DNA of 5,314 nucleotides from an uncultured bacterium (GTDB taxonomy: Bacteria; Bacteroidota; Bacteroidia; Bacteroidales; Marinifilaceae). Position 1 is the stretch's first letter. Every line of letters begins with the position of its first letter. The stretch lies in assembly GCA_905215395.1 (NCBI GenBank), contig CAJMQA010000247.1, positions 1-5,314 on the forward strand, in the 5' to 3' direction. This document shows, piece after piece, positions 1 through 5,314 of the stretch. Position numbers and translations under genes: made by a program. Under the pieces are notes generated by a model, which worked only from the letters and a program-made list of their open reading frames with translations, was not told the origin of the DNA and made no database searches.

Positions 1-364
1 CCTTCATTTCAAACCATTTCAAAGCTTTATCGGCCGATTTCAGAAACTCCGGATAACTGACAGGCTTAAGCAAATAATCCAGGGCATCCACCCGGAACCC
101 TTCCAGAGCATACTGCTCAAAAGCCGTCGTAAAAATGATTCTGATCTGCCCGCCGAGGATACGGGACAATTCCAAACCGCTCAATTCCGGCATCTGAATG
201 TCCAGAAAAATCAGATCCACAGATTCTTCCCTGATCCGTCGTAAAACTTCCAGAGCACTTCCGCACCGCCCTATCAGATTCAGGAAGGGAGTACGTTTCA
301 CATAACTTTCCAGCAAATCCAACGCCAAAGGCTCATCATCCACTATCAGACAATTCAGTTCCAT
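1..364 (-). CDS. LytTR-family response regulator, N-terminal receiver domain (partial, cut by left edge)
   Basis: My own translation of the minus strand from the ATG at 364-362 gives an open frame of 121 codons that runs off the left edge without a stop. It begins MELNCLIVDDEPLAL, a classic CheY-like receiver start. The receiver residues are all present: acidic pair D9/D10, phospho-acceptor D55 in the stretch LIFLDIQMPELSG, conserved T79/T80 in IIFTTAF, and K100-P101 in DYLLKPV. The ending DALDYLLKP is typical of the AlgR/LytR group, whose usual length is about 230-250 aa with a C-terminal LytTR DNA-binding domain. That domain lies outside the window, so the LytTR assignment is inferred from the receiver style and the adjacent LytS-type kinase. 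The start lies 12 nt after the kinase stop codon, implying co-transcription. No Shine-Dalgarno sequence is evident. It probably receives phosphate from the upstream kinase and regulates this operon or related export genes. Confidence 0.93.
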   Translation of the reverse strand, partial: MELNCLIVDDEPLALDLLESYVKRTPFLNLIGRCGSALEVLRRIREESVDLIFLDIQMPELSGLELSRILGGQIRIIFTTAFEQYALEGFRVDALDYLLKPVSYPEFLKSADKALKWFEMK

Positions 365-376
365 ACTTCGGAAACT

Positions 377-1405
377 TTAATAGGTTATACTCAGTTCCGC
401 CGTATATATCTCTTTTTCCTGAGACAGTTCCAGCAAATAACGACCGGGATACAACAGCTCCAGACGTTTTTTCAGATTATCGATTCCGATACCGGAACCG
501 CTGCGGTCATTGTCTTTTTTCGGGAAGTAACTGTTCTCTATCCGGCAATAAATATTCCCTGACCCTATCCGGAAACAGATGTGTATAAAAGACTTATCCG
601 CCGGGCTCACCCCATGTTTAAAAGCATTCTCGATCAGAGTAATAAACAGCAAAGGAGCCACAACAATCCCATTTCCCTCCTCAGGCATATCTATGCGTAA
701 ATCCACTTTATCCGACAACCTCAGGCTCATCAGTTCTATATAACTCCTCATAAAAATCAATTCCTGATCCAGAGAAACAAACTGCTGGTTGTCCTCATAC
801 AGGACATGCCGTAATAAACGGCTCAGGTCATGTACTGCATATTGTGCCCGGTCCGGATTTATAGCAATCAGAGAATAAATATTATTCAGGGTATTGAACA
901 GGAAATGAGGATTCAACTGGCTTTTCAGATTCTGTAATTCAGCTTCAGACCTGGCCTTCTCCAGTTCTTTCTTCTCTCCTTCTATGACATACCAATTCTC
1001 AGTCATCCGCACGGCCACACTCAATGCTGCCGTCAAAGCCATCATCATCACATCCCGGAAAATCATCATCATCTTCGGAGGTCCTTCTCCCCCGTGTCCG
1101 TCATCAGCCAGAAAATGACTGAAATAATAATTATGCCAGAAATCCAGTAAGAAATTCAGAAAAACAAACAACACCAGATTGATGAGTAAAAAATGAATCA
1201 GTTTTTTACGGAACAATACCCGGTCAATCAATACACAGTAATTGGCATAAAACACAATCATAAAAGTAACAGGTACAAATATATACCCTAAATACCTCGT
1301 CCAGGTCATCTGCCCGCCTTTCCAGGTAAAGAAAAGGGGGAAACCGAAGATGATTCCCCAACCAATGATCTGTATAATATACCGTAAAACTTTATTCTTC
1401 CTCAT
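377..1405 (-). CDS. LytS-type sensor histidine kinase (His_kinase/HATPase_c), four-helix membrane sensor
   Basis: An inner-membrane sensor kinase of 342 aa from the ATG at 1405-1403; a GTG two codons upstream (1411-1409) could also serve as start. Numbering is from the ATG. Four hydrophobic segments lie near residues 8-26, 38-60, 69-89 and 117-134, followed by a charged, coiled-coil-like linker at 143-163. The catalytic core has the LytS-family histidine box NPHFLFNTLNN with H167 as the likely phospho-acceptor, the N-box ENAFKHG at 259-265 and the G-box GSGIG at 303-307, so it looks catalytically intact. It has neither a large periplasmic sensor domain nor the 5TM domain of true LytS. The positive-inside rule puts DRVLFRKK between helices 2 and 3 in the cytoplasm. 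The loop at 90-114 is then extracytoplasmic, with H91, H97, D101, D102, H104, E107 and Met 112-114. It lies 21 nt after the permease stop and 12 nt before the response regulator. The expected partner is that regulator. The signal is unknown; a pump substrate, cationic peptide or metal is inference only. Confidence 0.93.
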   Translation of the reverse strand: MRKNKVLRYIIQIIGWGIIFGFPLFFTWKGGQMTWTRYLGYIFVPVTFMIVFYANYCVLIDRVLFRKKLIHFLLINLVLFVFLNFLLDFWHNYYFSHFLADDGHGGEGPPKMMMIFRDVMMMALTAALSVAVRMTENWYVIEGEKKELEKARSEAELQNLKSQLNPHFLFNTLNNIYSLIAINPDRAQYAVHDLSRLLRHVLYEDNQQFVSLDQELIFMRSYIELMSLRLSDKVDLRIDMPEEGNGIVVAPLLFITLIENAFKHGVSPADKSFIHICFRIGSGNIYCRIENSYFPKKDNDRSGSGIGIDNLKKRLELLYPGRYLLELSQEKEIYTAELSITY

Positions 1406-1426
1406 AATCACACAAAAATAATATTT

Positions 1427-2647
1427 TTATTCATATCTGATAGCCTCGATAGGATCCAGATTTGAAGCTTTCTGAGCCGGATACCAGCCAAAAAAGACAC
1501 CCGTCACGGTACAGACGACGAAAGACAGAATCACTGAATATACTTGTACATAAACCGGCCAACCGGCAAAGAGTTTCACCATCCAGGAAGCTCCGATGCC
1601 CAGAACAACTCCGATAATACCCCCCGTAACACTGATCAGAATTGCTTCAATCAGAAATTGTGCCAGGATATCCCTCCCCTTTGCGCCTATCGACATCCGC
1701 AAACCGATCTCCCGGGTACGCTCCGTTACAGATACATACATTATATTCATAATTCCTATACCACCTACCAGCAGAGAAATCCCTGCAATACAAGCCAGTA
1801 AAACGGTCATCATATCTGAAGTGGAATTCATCATGGAGCTCAGCTCCTGCTGGGAACGGATATTAAAATCATCATCATCAGAATCCCTCAATTTATGGTT
1901 CCGCCTCAAAATACTGGAAATCTCCTCTTCCGCCTGCTCCGTCTGGTCTTCGCTCACCGCAGAACAAAATATACTTTGTAAATGGGTAATGGCCAGAATC
2001 CGCTTTTGAATGGTCGTATAAGGTGCTAAAATAAGATCATCCTGATCCATTCCCATGGTATTATACCCCTTTGAAGTCAGTACTCCGATAATGCGGAAAG
2101 GTATTTTTCCAAACCGGATCACTTTTCCTATCGGATCCTCTCCATTCGTGAAAAGATTGTCCACTATCGTCTTCCCGACCACACACACCTTAGCCGAGCT
2201 TATGATATCCTGATCGGAAAACATATCTCCGTCTGCCAGGGAATATTTCCGAATATCCAGATAATCCGGATTAACCCCGTAAACAGATGTCGGATAGTTG
2301 TTGGCTCCGTAAATGGCCTGTCCACCGCTGCTTACTGAAGGAGAACAGGTAGCCACATAACGCGTTTCGTTTATTATCGAATTATAATCCTCCAGTTTAA
2401 GGCTCTGCATAGCTGACGGATCCTGACGGACTCCGCCCCGCATATCAGCCCCCGGATGAATCATAATCATATTGGCTCCCATTTCCGCAATCTGGGCACG
2501 GATGCTTCTCTTAGACCCCTGTCCGATCGCCAGCATTGTAATCACAGAAGCAACCCCGATGATAATCCCCAACATAGTCAGGAACCCTCTCATTTTATTA
2601 TTTCCTAAAGCCCGAAGAGCTATCCTGAATAAATTCGTAAAATTCAT
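1427..2647 (-). CDS. MacB-type ABC transporter permease (MacB_PCD + FtsX domains)
   Basis: The membrane subunit of a MacB-class ABC exporter, 406 aa from the ATG at 2647-2645. This start is preferred because the mature-looking family start MNFTNLFRIALRAL follows directly and GGAAG lies 5 nt upstream. A TTG at 2671 would add eight residues and overlap the ATPase stop as TTGA. Domain order: cytoplasmic N-terminal helix; TM1 near 20-42 (LTMLGIIIGVASVITML); a large periplasmic MacB_PCD domain at about 45-275; then TM2 near 280-307, TM3 near 327-354 and TM4 near 368-389. The cytoplasmic coupling segment TERTREIGLRMSIGA (about 308-322) contacts the ATPase. The C-terminus YPAQKASNLDPIEAIRYE is the family signature. 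In MacB-type mechanotransmission, ATP binding closes the periplasmic domains and drives substrate through the adaptor and TolC channel. E. coli MacB (648 aa) carries the ATPase fused at its N-terminus; here it is a separate upstream gene, common in Bacteroidota. An acidic run (257-260, four Asp) precedes the stalk. Substrate is not predictable. Confidence 0.95.
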   Translation of the reverse strand: MNFTNLFRIALRALGNNKMRGFLTMLGIIIGVASVITMLAIGQGSKRSIRAQIAEMGANMIMIHPGADMRGGVRQDPSAMQSLKLEDYNSIINETRYVATCSPSVSSGGQAIYGANNYPTSVYGVNPDYLDIRKYSLADGDMFSDQDIISSAKVCVVGKTIVDNLFTNGEDPIGKVIRFGKIPFRIIGVLTSKGYNTMGMDQDDLILAPYTTIQKRILAITHLQSIFCSAVSEDQTEQAEEEISSILRRNHKLRDSDDDDFNIRSQQELSSMMNSTSDMMTVLLACIAGISLLVGGIGIMNIMYVSVTERTREIGLRMSIGAKGRDILAQFLIEAILISVTGGIIGVVLGIGASWMVKLFAGWPVYVQVYSVILSFVVCTVTGVFFGWYPAQKASNLDPIEAIRYE

Positions 2648-2667
2648 ATTCTTCCGATTATAGTGTA

Positions 2668-3408
2668 TCAATCCTCTGCCTTTGGCAAGGCTGCCAGCGT
2701 ATCTTTAGCAGAGGCAATTTTCTCATTCCGGGTATCCTGTACCACCCGTCCGTCTTTCAGAACAATGGTACGGCTGCTATAAGCCGATATTTCCGGATTA
2801 TGGGTAACGAACACTATTGTACGTCCCCGGTAATACAATTCCTGAAACAAAGTCAGAATCTCAAAAGAAGTACGGGTATCCAGGTTTCCGGTCGCTTCAT
2901 CCGCCAGAATCAATACCGGATCATTCACCAAAGCCCGGGCAATAGCCACCCGCTGTTGCTGACCTCCGGACATCTGGTTGGATTTATGATAAAGCCGGTC
3001 CTGCAATCCCACAGCATTCAAAGCCTCTACGGCCTTCATTTCCCTTTCTCTGGCTGAAACAGCCGGATTATACATCAAAGGCAATTCCACATTCTCAATA
3101 GCCGTAGTTTTTGCCAGCAAATTATACGATTGAAAGACAAACCCGATCTTATGATTTCTCAACTCTGCCCGGTCATTTTTTCCCATTTGCCGGACCGGAT
3201 AACCGTCCAGCCAATACTCTCCGGCAGTCGGCGTATCCAGACACCCCAGAATGTTCAGCAAAGTAGATTTACCCGAACCGCTCGTCCCCATAATCGTCAC
3301 AAACTCTCCGGGCTGAATCGCAAATGAAACTCCTCTCAAAGCATGTACAGTCTCACTCCCGACCAAAAAATCCCGCTTTATCTCATTCAATTCAATAATC
3401 GCACTCAT
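2668..3408 (-). CDS. MacB/LolD-type ABC transporter ATP-binding protein
   Basis: The cytoplasmic ATPase that powers the adjacent permease, 246 aa, a usual length for stand-alone LolD/MacB/FtsE-type nucleotide-binding domains. All motifs are intact: Walker A GTSGSGKST at 41-49, Q-loop Q93 in FVFQSYNLL, ABC signature MSGGQQQR at 146-153 (Met in place of the commoner Leu), Walker B VLILADEAT at 165-173 with catalytic E171, D-loop GNLD ending at D177, and switch H203 in VTHNP. The FQSYNLL sequence after the Q-loop and ADEATGNLDT are characteristic of the MacB/LolD/YknY group. The start is the ATG at 3408-3406, with AAAAAGG three bases upstream. The gene begins 12 nt after the adaptor stop codon and ends in TGA 20 nt before the permease ATG, which supports obligate co-expression. 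The C-terminal 20 or so residues are a charged tail beyond the core fold. A lipoprotein-extracting LolD role is less likely, because the neighbours are a MacA adaptor and a TolC channel. Confidence 0.96.
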   Translation of the reverse strand: MSAIIELNEIKRDFLVGSETVHALRGVSFAIQPGEFVTIMGTSGSGKSTLLNILGCLDTPTAGEYWLDGYPVRQMGKNDRAELRNHKIGFVFQSYNLLAKTTAIENVELPLMYNPAVSAREREMKAVEALNAVGLQDRLYHKSNQMSGGQQQRVAIARALVNDPVLILADEATGNLDTRTSFEILTLFQELYYRGRTIVFVTHNPEISAYSSRTIVLKDGRVVQDTRNEKIASAKDTLAALPKAED

Positions 3409-3411
3409 AGA

Positions 3412-3418
3412 CCTTTTT
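3412..3418 (-). promoter_or_regulatory. Weak Shine-Dalgarno-like site for the ABC ATPase gene
   Basis: On the minus strand AAAAAGG ends three bases before the ATG at 3408. It is the most SD-like purine run ahead of any start in this window and supports that start. The short spacing makes it a weak site. The other gaps have only poor purine runs, in line with the low reliance on SD pairing known for Bacteroidota. Confidence 0.4.
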
Positions 3419-3420
3419 AC

Positions 3421-4620
3421 TTATTTCTTTTTATTCTGTCCCGGATGTTTCGGCATAAAAGGACTGGATTCTGCCCCAACAGGCCGGGGTCCCCCTGCTG
3501 CCTGTTTTCCGGATTCCATACCCGTCACAATTTCCTGTCCCTCTGTCAGACCTCCCACGACCTCAACTGTTGAAGTAGTAGAAGTTCCCAGCTGTATCTC
3601 TTTTTCCTCCAGAATTTGTCCGTTCTTCAACCAAACTGTCTTCTGCAAAGCCGGATTATCCACATGTAAAGGTTTTAACAATACTCCGCTGGCTTCCGCA
3701 ACCGCCTGTTCCGGAGCAAACTTCAGAGCTTTTGCCGGAATAGTCAATACATTATTTTTTTCCAGTGTATAGATAGATACTGTCGCTGTTAAGCCCGGTT
3801 TCAGTTTCAATTCCGGATTCGGGGCACTGATCACCACTTCATATGTCACAACATTCGACTCTACAGTAGCCTCCAACCGCACCTGTGTGACCTTTCCTTC
3901 AAACACGTCATTCGGATAAGCATCTACAGAGAAAGCTACCCTCTGTCCTTCCTCCACCTGACCTATGTCTGCCTCATCCACATCGGCAATAACCTGCATC
4001 TCCGTCAAATCTTTAGCTATAGTAAACAAAGTAGGGGTTTCAAAGCCAGCTGCAACTGTCTGTCCCTCCTCCACCTCGCGGCTGATCACCACTCCGTCAA
4101 TCGGACTTGTTATGACTGCATAGCCCAGATTCCGTTTCACTTTCACAATATCAGCCTTCGCTTTTTCATAAGCACTCTTTGCCTTCTCATAATTATAGGT
4201 TGCAGTTTCATAATCACTGTCACTGATCAGCTGTTTCTCAAACAACACCTTACTACGGGCATAGTTCTTTTGCTGATATTCATATTCGGCTTTGGAATTT
4301 GACAACTGAGCAGCCTGAGATTCTAATTCTGCCTGTAAAGTCACTTTATCCATCTCTGCAATCAACTGCCCCTTCCTGACGATACTATTGTAATCCACAT
4401 GTATCTTATCTACTATTCCGGACACCTGCGTACCGACCTCCACCTTGGTAACCGGCTCTACAGTTCCAGTTGCAGACACCATATCCGACATTGAACTACG
4501 GGAAACCTTTACCGTCTGCCAATTGATCCTCTCTTTCGAAGAGGCTCCCAAAAAGAAATAGCCACACAATCCCAGGGCAATCACTACCCCTCCTATGGTT
4601 ATTAATTTATTCTTTTTCAT
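3421..4620 (-). CDS. MacA-like periplasmic adaptor (membrane fusion protein, RND/HlyD family)
   Basis: The periplasmic adaptor bridging the permease and the TolC channel, 399 aa from the ATG at 4620-4618. The N-terminus MKKNK plus a hydrophobic segment at about 7-24 is an uncleaved anchor or signal. C19 sits in LGLC, a poor lipobox, so a lipoprotein is unlikely. Two lipoyl half-motifs are clear, VEVGTQVSGIVDKI at 60-73 and VITSPIDGVVIS at 169-180. They flank a helical hairpin at about 93-163 rich in Gln, Ala, Tyr and Lys, the part that docks onto TolC-type channels. A beta-barrel follows at about 205-285 (including GLTATVSIYT) and a membrane-proximal domain at about 286-365. The length matches MacA-type adaptors (about 370-400 aa). 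The last 34 residues form a Gly/Pro-rich, basic, probably disordered tail ending in NKKK. The gene sits 37 nt after the TolC-like gene and 12 nt before the ATPase. Adaptors of this class also stimulate MacB ATPase activity. Other HlyD-family names are possible, but the ABC context favours MacA. Confidence 0.95.
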   Translation of the reverse strand: MKKNKLITIGGVVIALGLCGYFFLGASSKERINWQTVKVSRSSMSDMVSATGTVEPVTKVEVGTQVSGIVDKIHVDYNSIVRKGQLIAEMDKVTLQAELESQAAQLSNSKAEYEYQQKNYARSKVLFEKQLISDSDYETATYNYEKAKSAYEKAKADIVKVKRNLGYAVITSPIDGVVISREVEEGQTVAAGFETPTLFTIAKDLTEMQVIADVDEADIGQVEEGQRVAFSVDAYPNDVFEGKVTQVRLEATVESNVVTYEVVISAPNPELKLKPGLTATVSIYTLEKNNVLTIPAKALKFAPEQAVAEASGVLLKPLHVDNPALQKTVWLKNGQILEEKEIQLGTSTTSTVEVVGGLTEGQEIVTGMESGKQAAGGPRPVGAESSPFMPKHPGQNKKK

Positions 4621-4657
4621 AATATCTTGCTTTTATATGTTTATCGATCTGCATTTA

Positions 4658-5314
4658 TTATAAATTCACTTCTTTTCCCTGATAAAAGTTCAGCAATTGT
4701 ATGTTCAGTACCGCCATATATTTTGCCTGAGCTACTTCCAGCTGAGCAGACATATAATTATTCTTTTCAGTCAGCATTTCCAATGTATTTTTCATACCCA
4801 GATTAAACTGCTCCTGAGTTAACTCAAAGGAAAGTTTCACTGCATTCAGATTTTCCCGGGCTGAACGGAAACGATCCTGGGCCGAAACAGCATCCTGGTA
4901 TACATTTTCAATGGATTTCAGCAGATCTTTCTGTACACTTTCATAGTTCAATTCAGCATTTTCAATATTCAGTTTAGCCAGGTTTACTGCCGTTTTTGTG
5001 GAGCGTTTGCTAAAAACCGGAACGCTCAGGGTCAAACCGATATTCTCACTCCAGTTATGTCTAATCTGTGAACCGACCCCAAAGCCAGAACCGGAAGCAT
5101 GACTCGTTCCCAATCCGGCAGACAAATTCAAAGAAGGCAAATAACCTGCCCGTGCCTTATCTTTTTCTATCCCCGCAATTTTAATGTTCAGCTGGTTGTA
5201 TTGAATCTCCGGCATTACCCCTAATGATGTGGTGTAGATACTCTGTTTCGCCGGCAATACAGTCAATACCCGAACCTAAGCAAGTTCCGGTACAGACAAT
5301 TCCATATCTTCATT
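4658..5314 (-). pseudogene. TolC-family outer-membrane efflux protein, C-terminal part, interrupted by in-frame TAG (runs off right edge)
   Basis: The 3' part of an outer-membrane factor gene, which would form the exit duct of the pump. Downstream of a TAG at 5276-5278 there are 205 sense codons. They carry a second OEP repeat: MPEIQYNQLNI helix start, beta-strand GYLPSLNLSAGLG, second strand NIGLTLSVPVF, a long helical coiled-coil region, and the hallmark FNLGMKNTLEMLTEKNNY near the end, finishing GKEVNL. Upstream of the TAG the same frame stays open to the window edge (NEDMELSVPELA). That resembles the inter-repeat linker of Bacteroidales TolC proteins, which suggests one gene broken by a nonsense codon, with no frameshift needed. 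No good start follows the stop: the first candidates are a TTG at 5266 and a Met 18 codons later, and a 200-aa C-terminal half lacks the first repeat of a normal 420-480 aa protein. Possible causes are a true nonsense mutation, a sequencing error or stop-codon readthrough; the window cannot separate these. Confidence 0.8.
5276..5278 (-). other. In-frame amber (TAG) codon within the TolC-like reading frame
   Basis: Reading the minus strand in the TolC frame gives ...SVPELA, then TAG, then VRVLTVLPAKQS. The sequence on both sides looks like continuous TolC protein. One base change from CAG (Gln), GAG (Glu) or AAG (Lys) would produce it. The complete genes in this window end in TAA or TGA, never TAG. 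Confidence 0.85.

Noticed and set aside
1413..1420. TATTTTTG on the minus strand, matching the Bacteroides -7 consensus TAnnTTTG, just before the kinase start
   Set aside because: No TTTG element sits at the expected -33 distance and the tract is a generic AT-rich gap; transcription from here would be nearly leaderless.
1544..2009. Two overlapping plus-strand open frames (85 and 137 codons)
   Set aside because: They lie wholly antisense to the well-supported permease gene, their proteins show no recognisable domain, and they overlap each other in different frames.
2472..2663. Plus-strand open frame of 63 codons
   Set aside because: Antisense to the first transmembrane segment of the permease; its hydrophobic look is a mirror of that region, and no family is recognisable.
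2800..3573. Three plus-strand open frames of 65-85 codons
   Set aside because: Antisense to the ATPase and the adaptor C-terminus, with low-complexity composition and no domain signature.
4561..4575. Cys19 of the adaptor as a lipoprotein lipobox
   Set aside because: The residues before it are LGL; Leu at -1 does not fit the usual Gly/Ala/Ser, so a membrane anchor is more likely.
4621..4657. The 37-nt gap between the TolC-like gene and the adaptor as a possible promoter or terminator
   Set aside because: It is AT-rich, with no stable hairpin followed by a T run and no TAnnTTTG match, so it reads as a plain operon spacer.
4658..5266. An independent 202-aa TolC-like gene starting at the TTG at 5266
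   Set aside because: TTG starts are rare, the product would lack the first OEP repeat and a signal peptide, and TolC-like sequence continues upstream of the TAG in the same frame.

Overview
The window looks like a chromosomal stretch from a Bacteroidota bacterium, most likely a gut-type member of the order Bacteroidales. The basis is the protein style (split MacB, LytS/LytTR pair, MacA of the Bacteroidales type), moderate GC by eye, A-rich short gaps and weak or missing Shine-Dalgarno sequences. I cannot name the genus from sequence alone. Everything credible is on the minus strand, so the transcription order runs from the right edge to the left edge.

Layout in transcription order: (1) the C-terminal part of a TolC-family outer-membrane channel gene (5314 down to 4658), running off the right edge and interrupted by an in-frame TAG at 5276-5278; (2) a MacA/HlyD-type periplasmic adaptor (4620-3421); (3) a MacB/LolD-type ABC ATPase (3408-2668); (4) a MacB-type FtsX-fold permease (2647-1427); (5) a LytS-type membrane histidine kinase (1405-377); (6) the receiver part of a LytTR-type response regulator (364-1), cut by the left edge. 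The gaps between genes are about 37, 12, 20, 21 and 12 nt. No convincing internal promoter or terminator is visible, so this reads as one operon.

Together, genes 1-4 would build a MacAB-TolC-like tripartite exporter: ATPase and permease in the inner membrane, adaptor in the periplasm, channel in the outer membrane. MacB is split into separate ATPase and permease proteins, unlike the fused protein of E. coli. Genes 5-6 form a two-component system co-transcribed with the pump, so the pump and its sensor are probably functionally linked. The substrate and signal are not readable from sequence.

The architecture is a known one for Bacteroidota, not a new system. The points most worth a second look are the amber codon inside the TolC frame, with TolC-like sequence on both sides, and the acidic, His- and Met-rich extracytoplasmic loop of the kinase, a candidate sensing site. 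No RNA genes, mobile elements, CRISPR arrays or significant repeats were seen, and no stretch over 300 bases lacks a gene.
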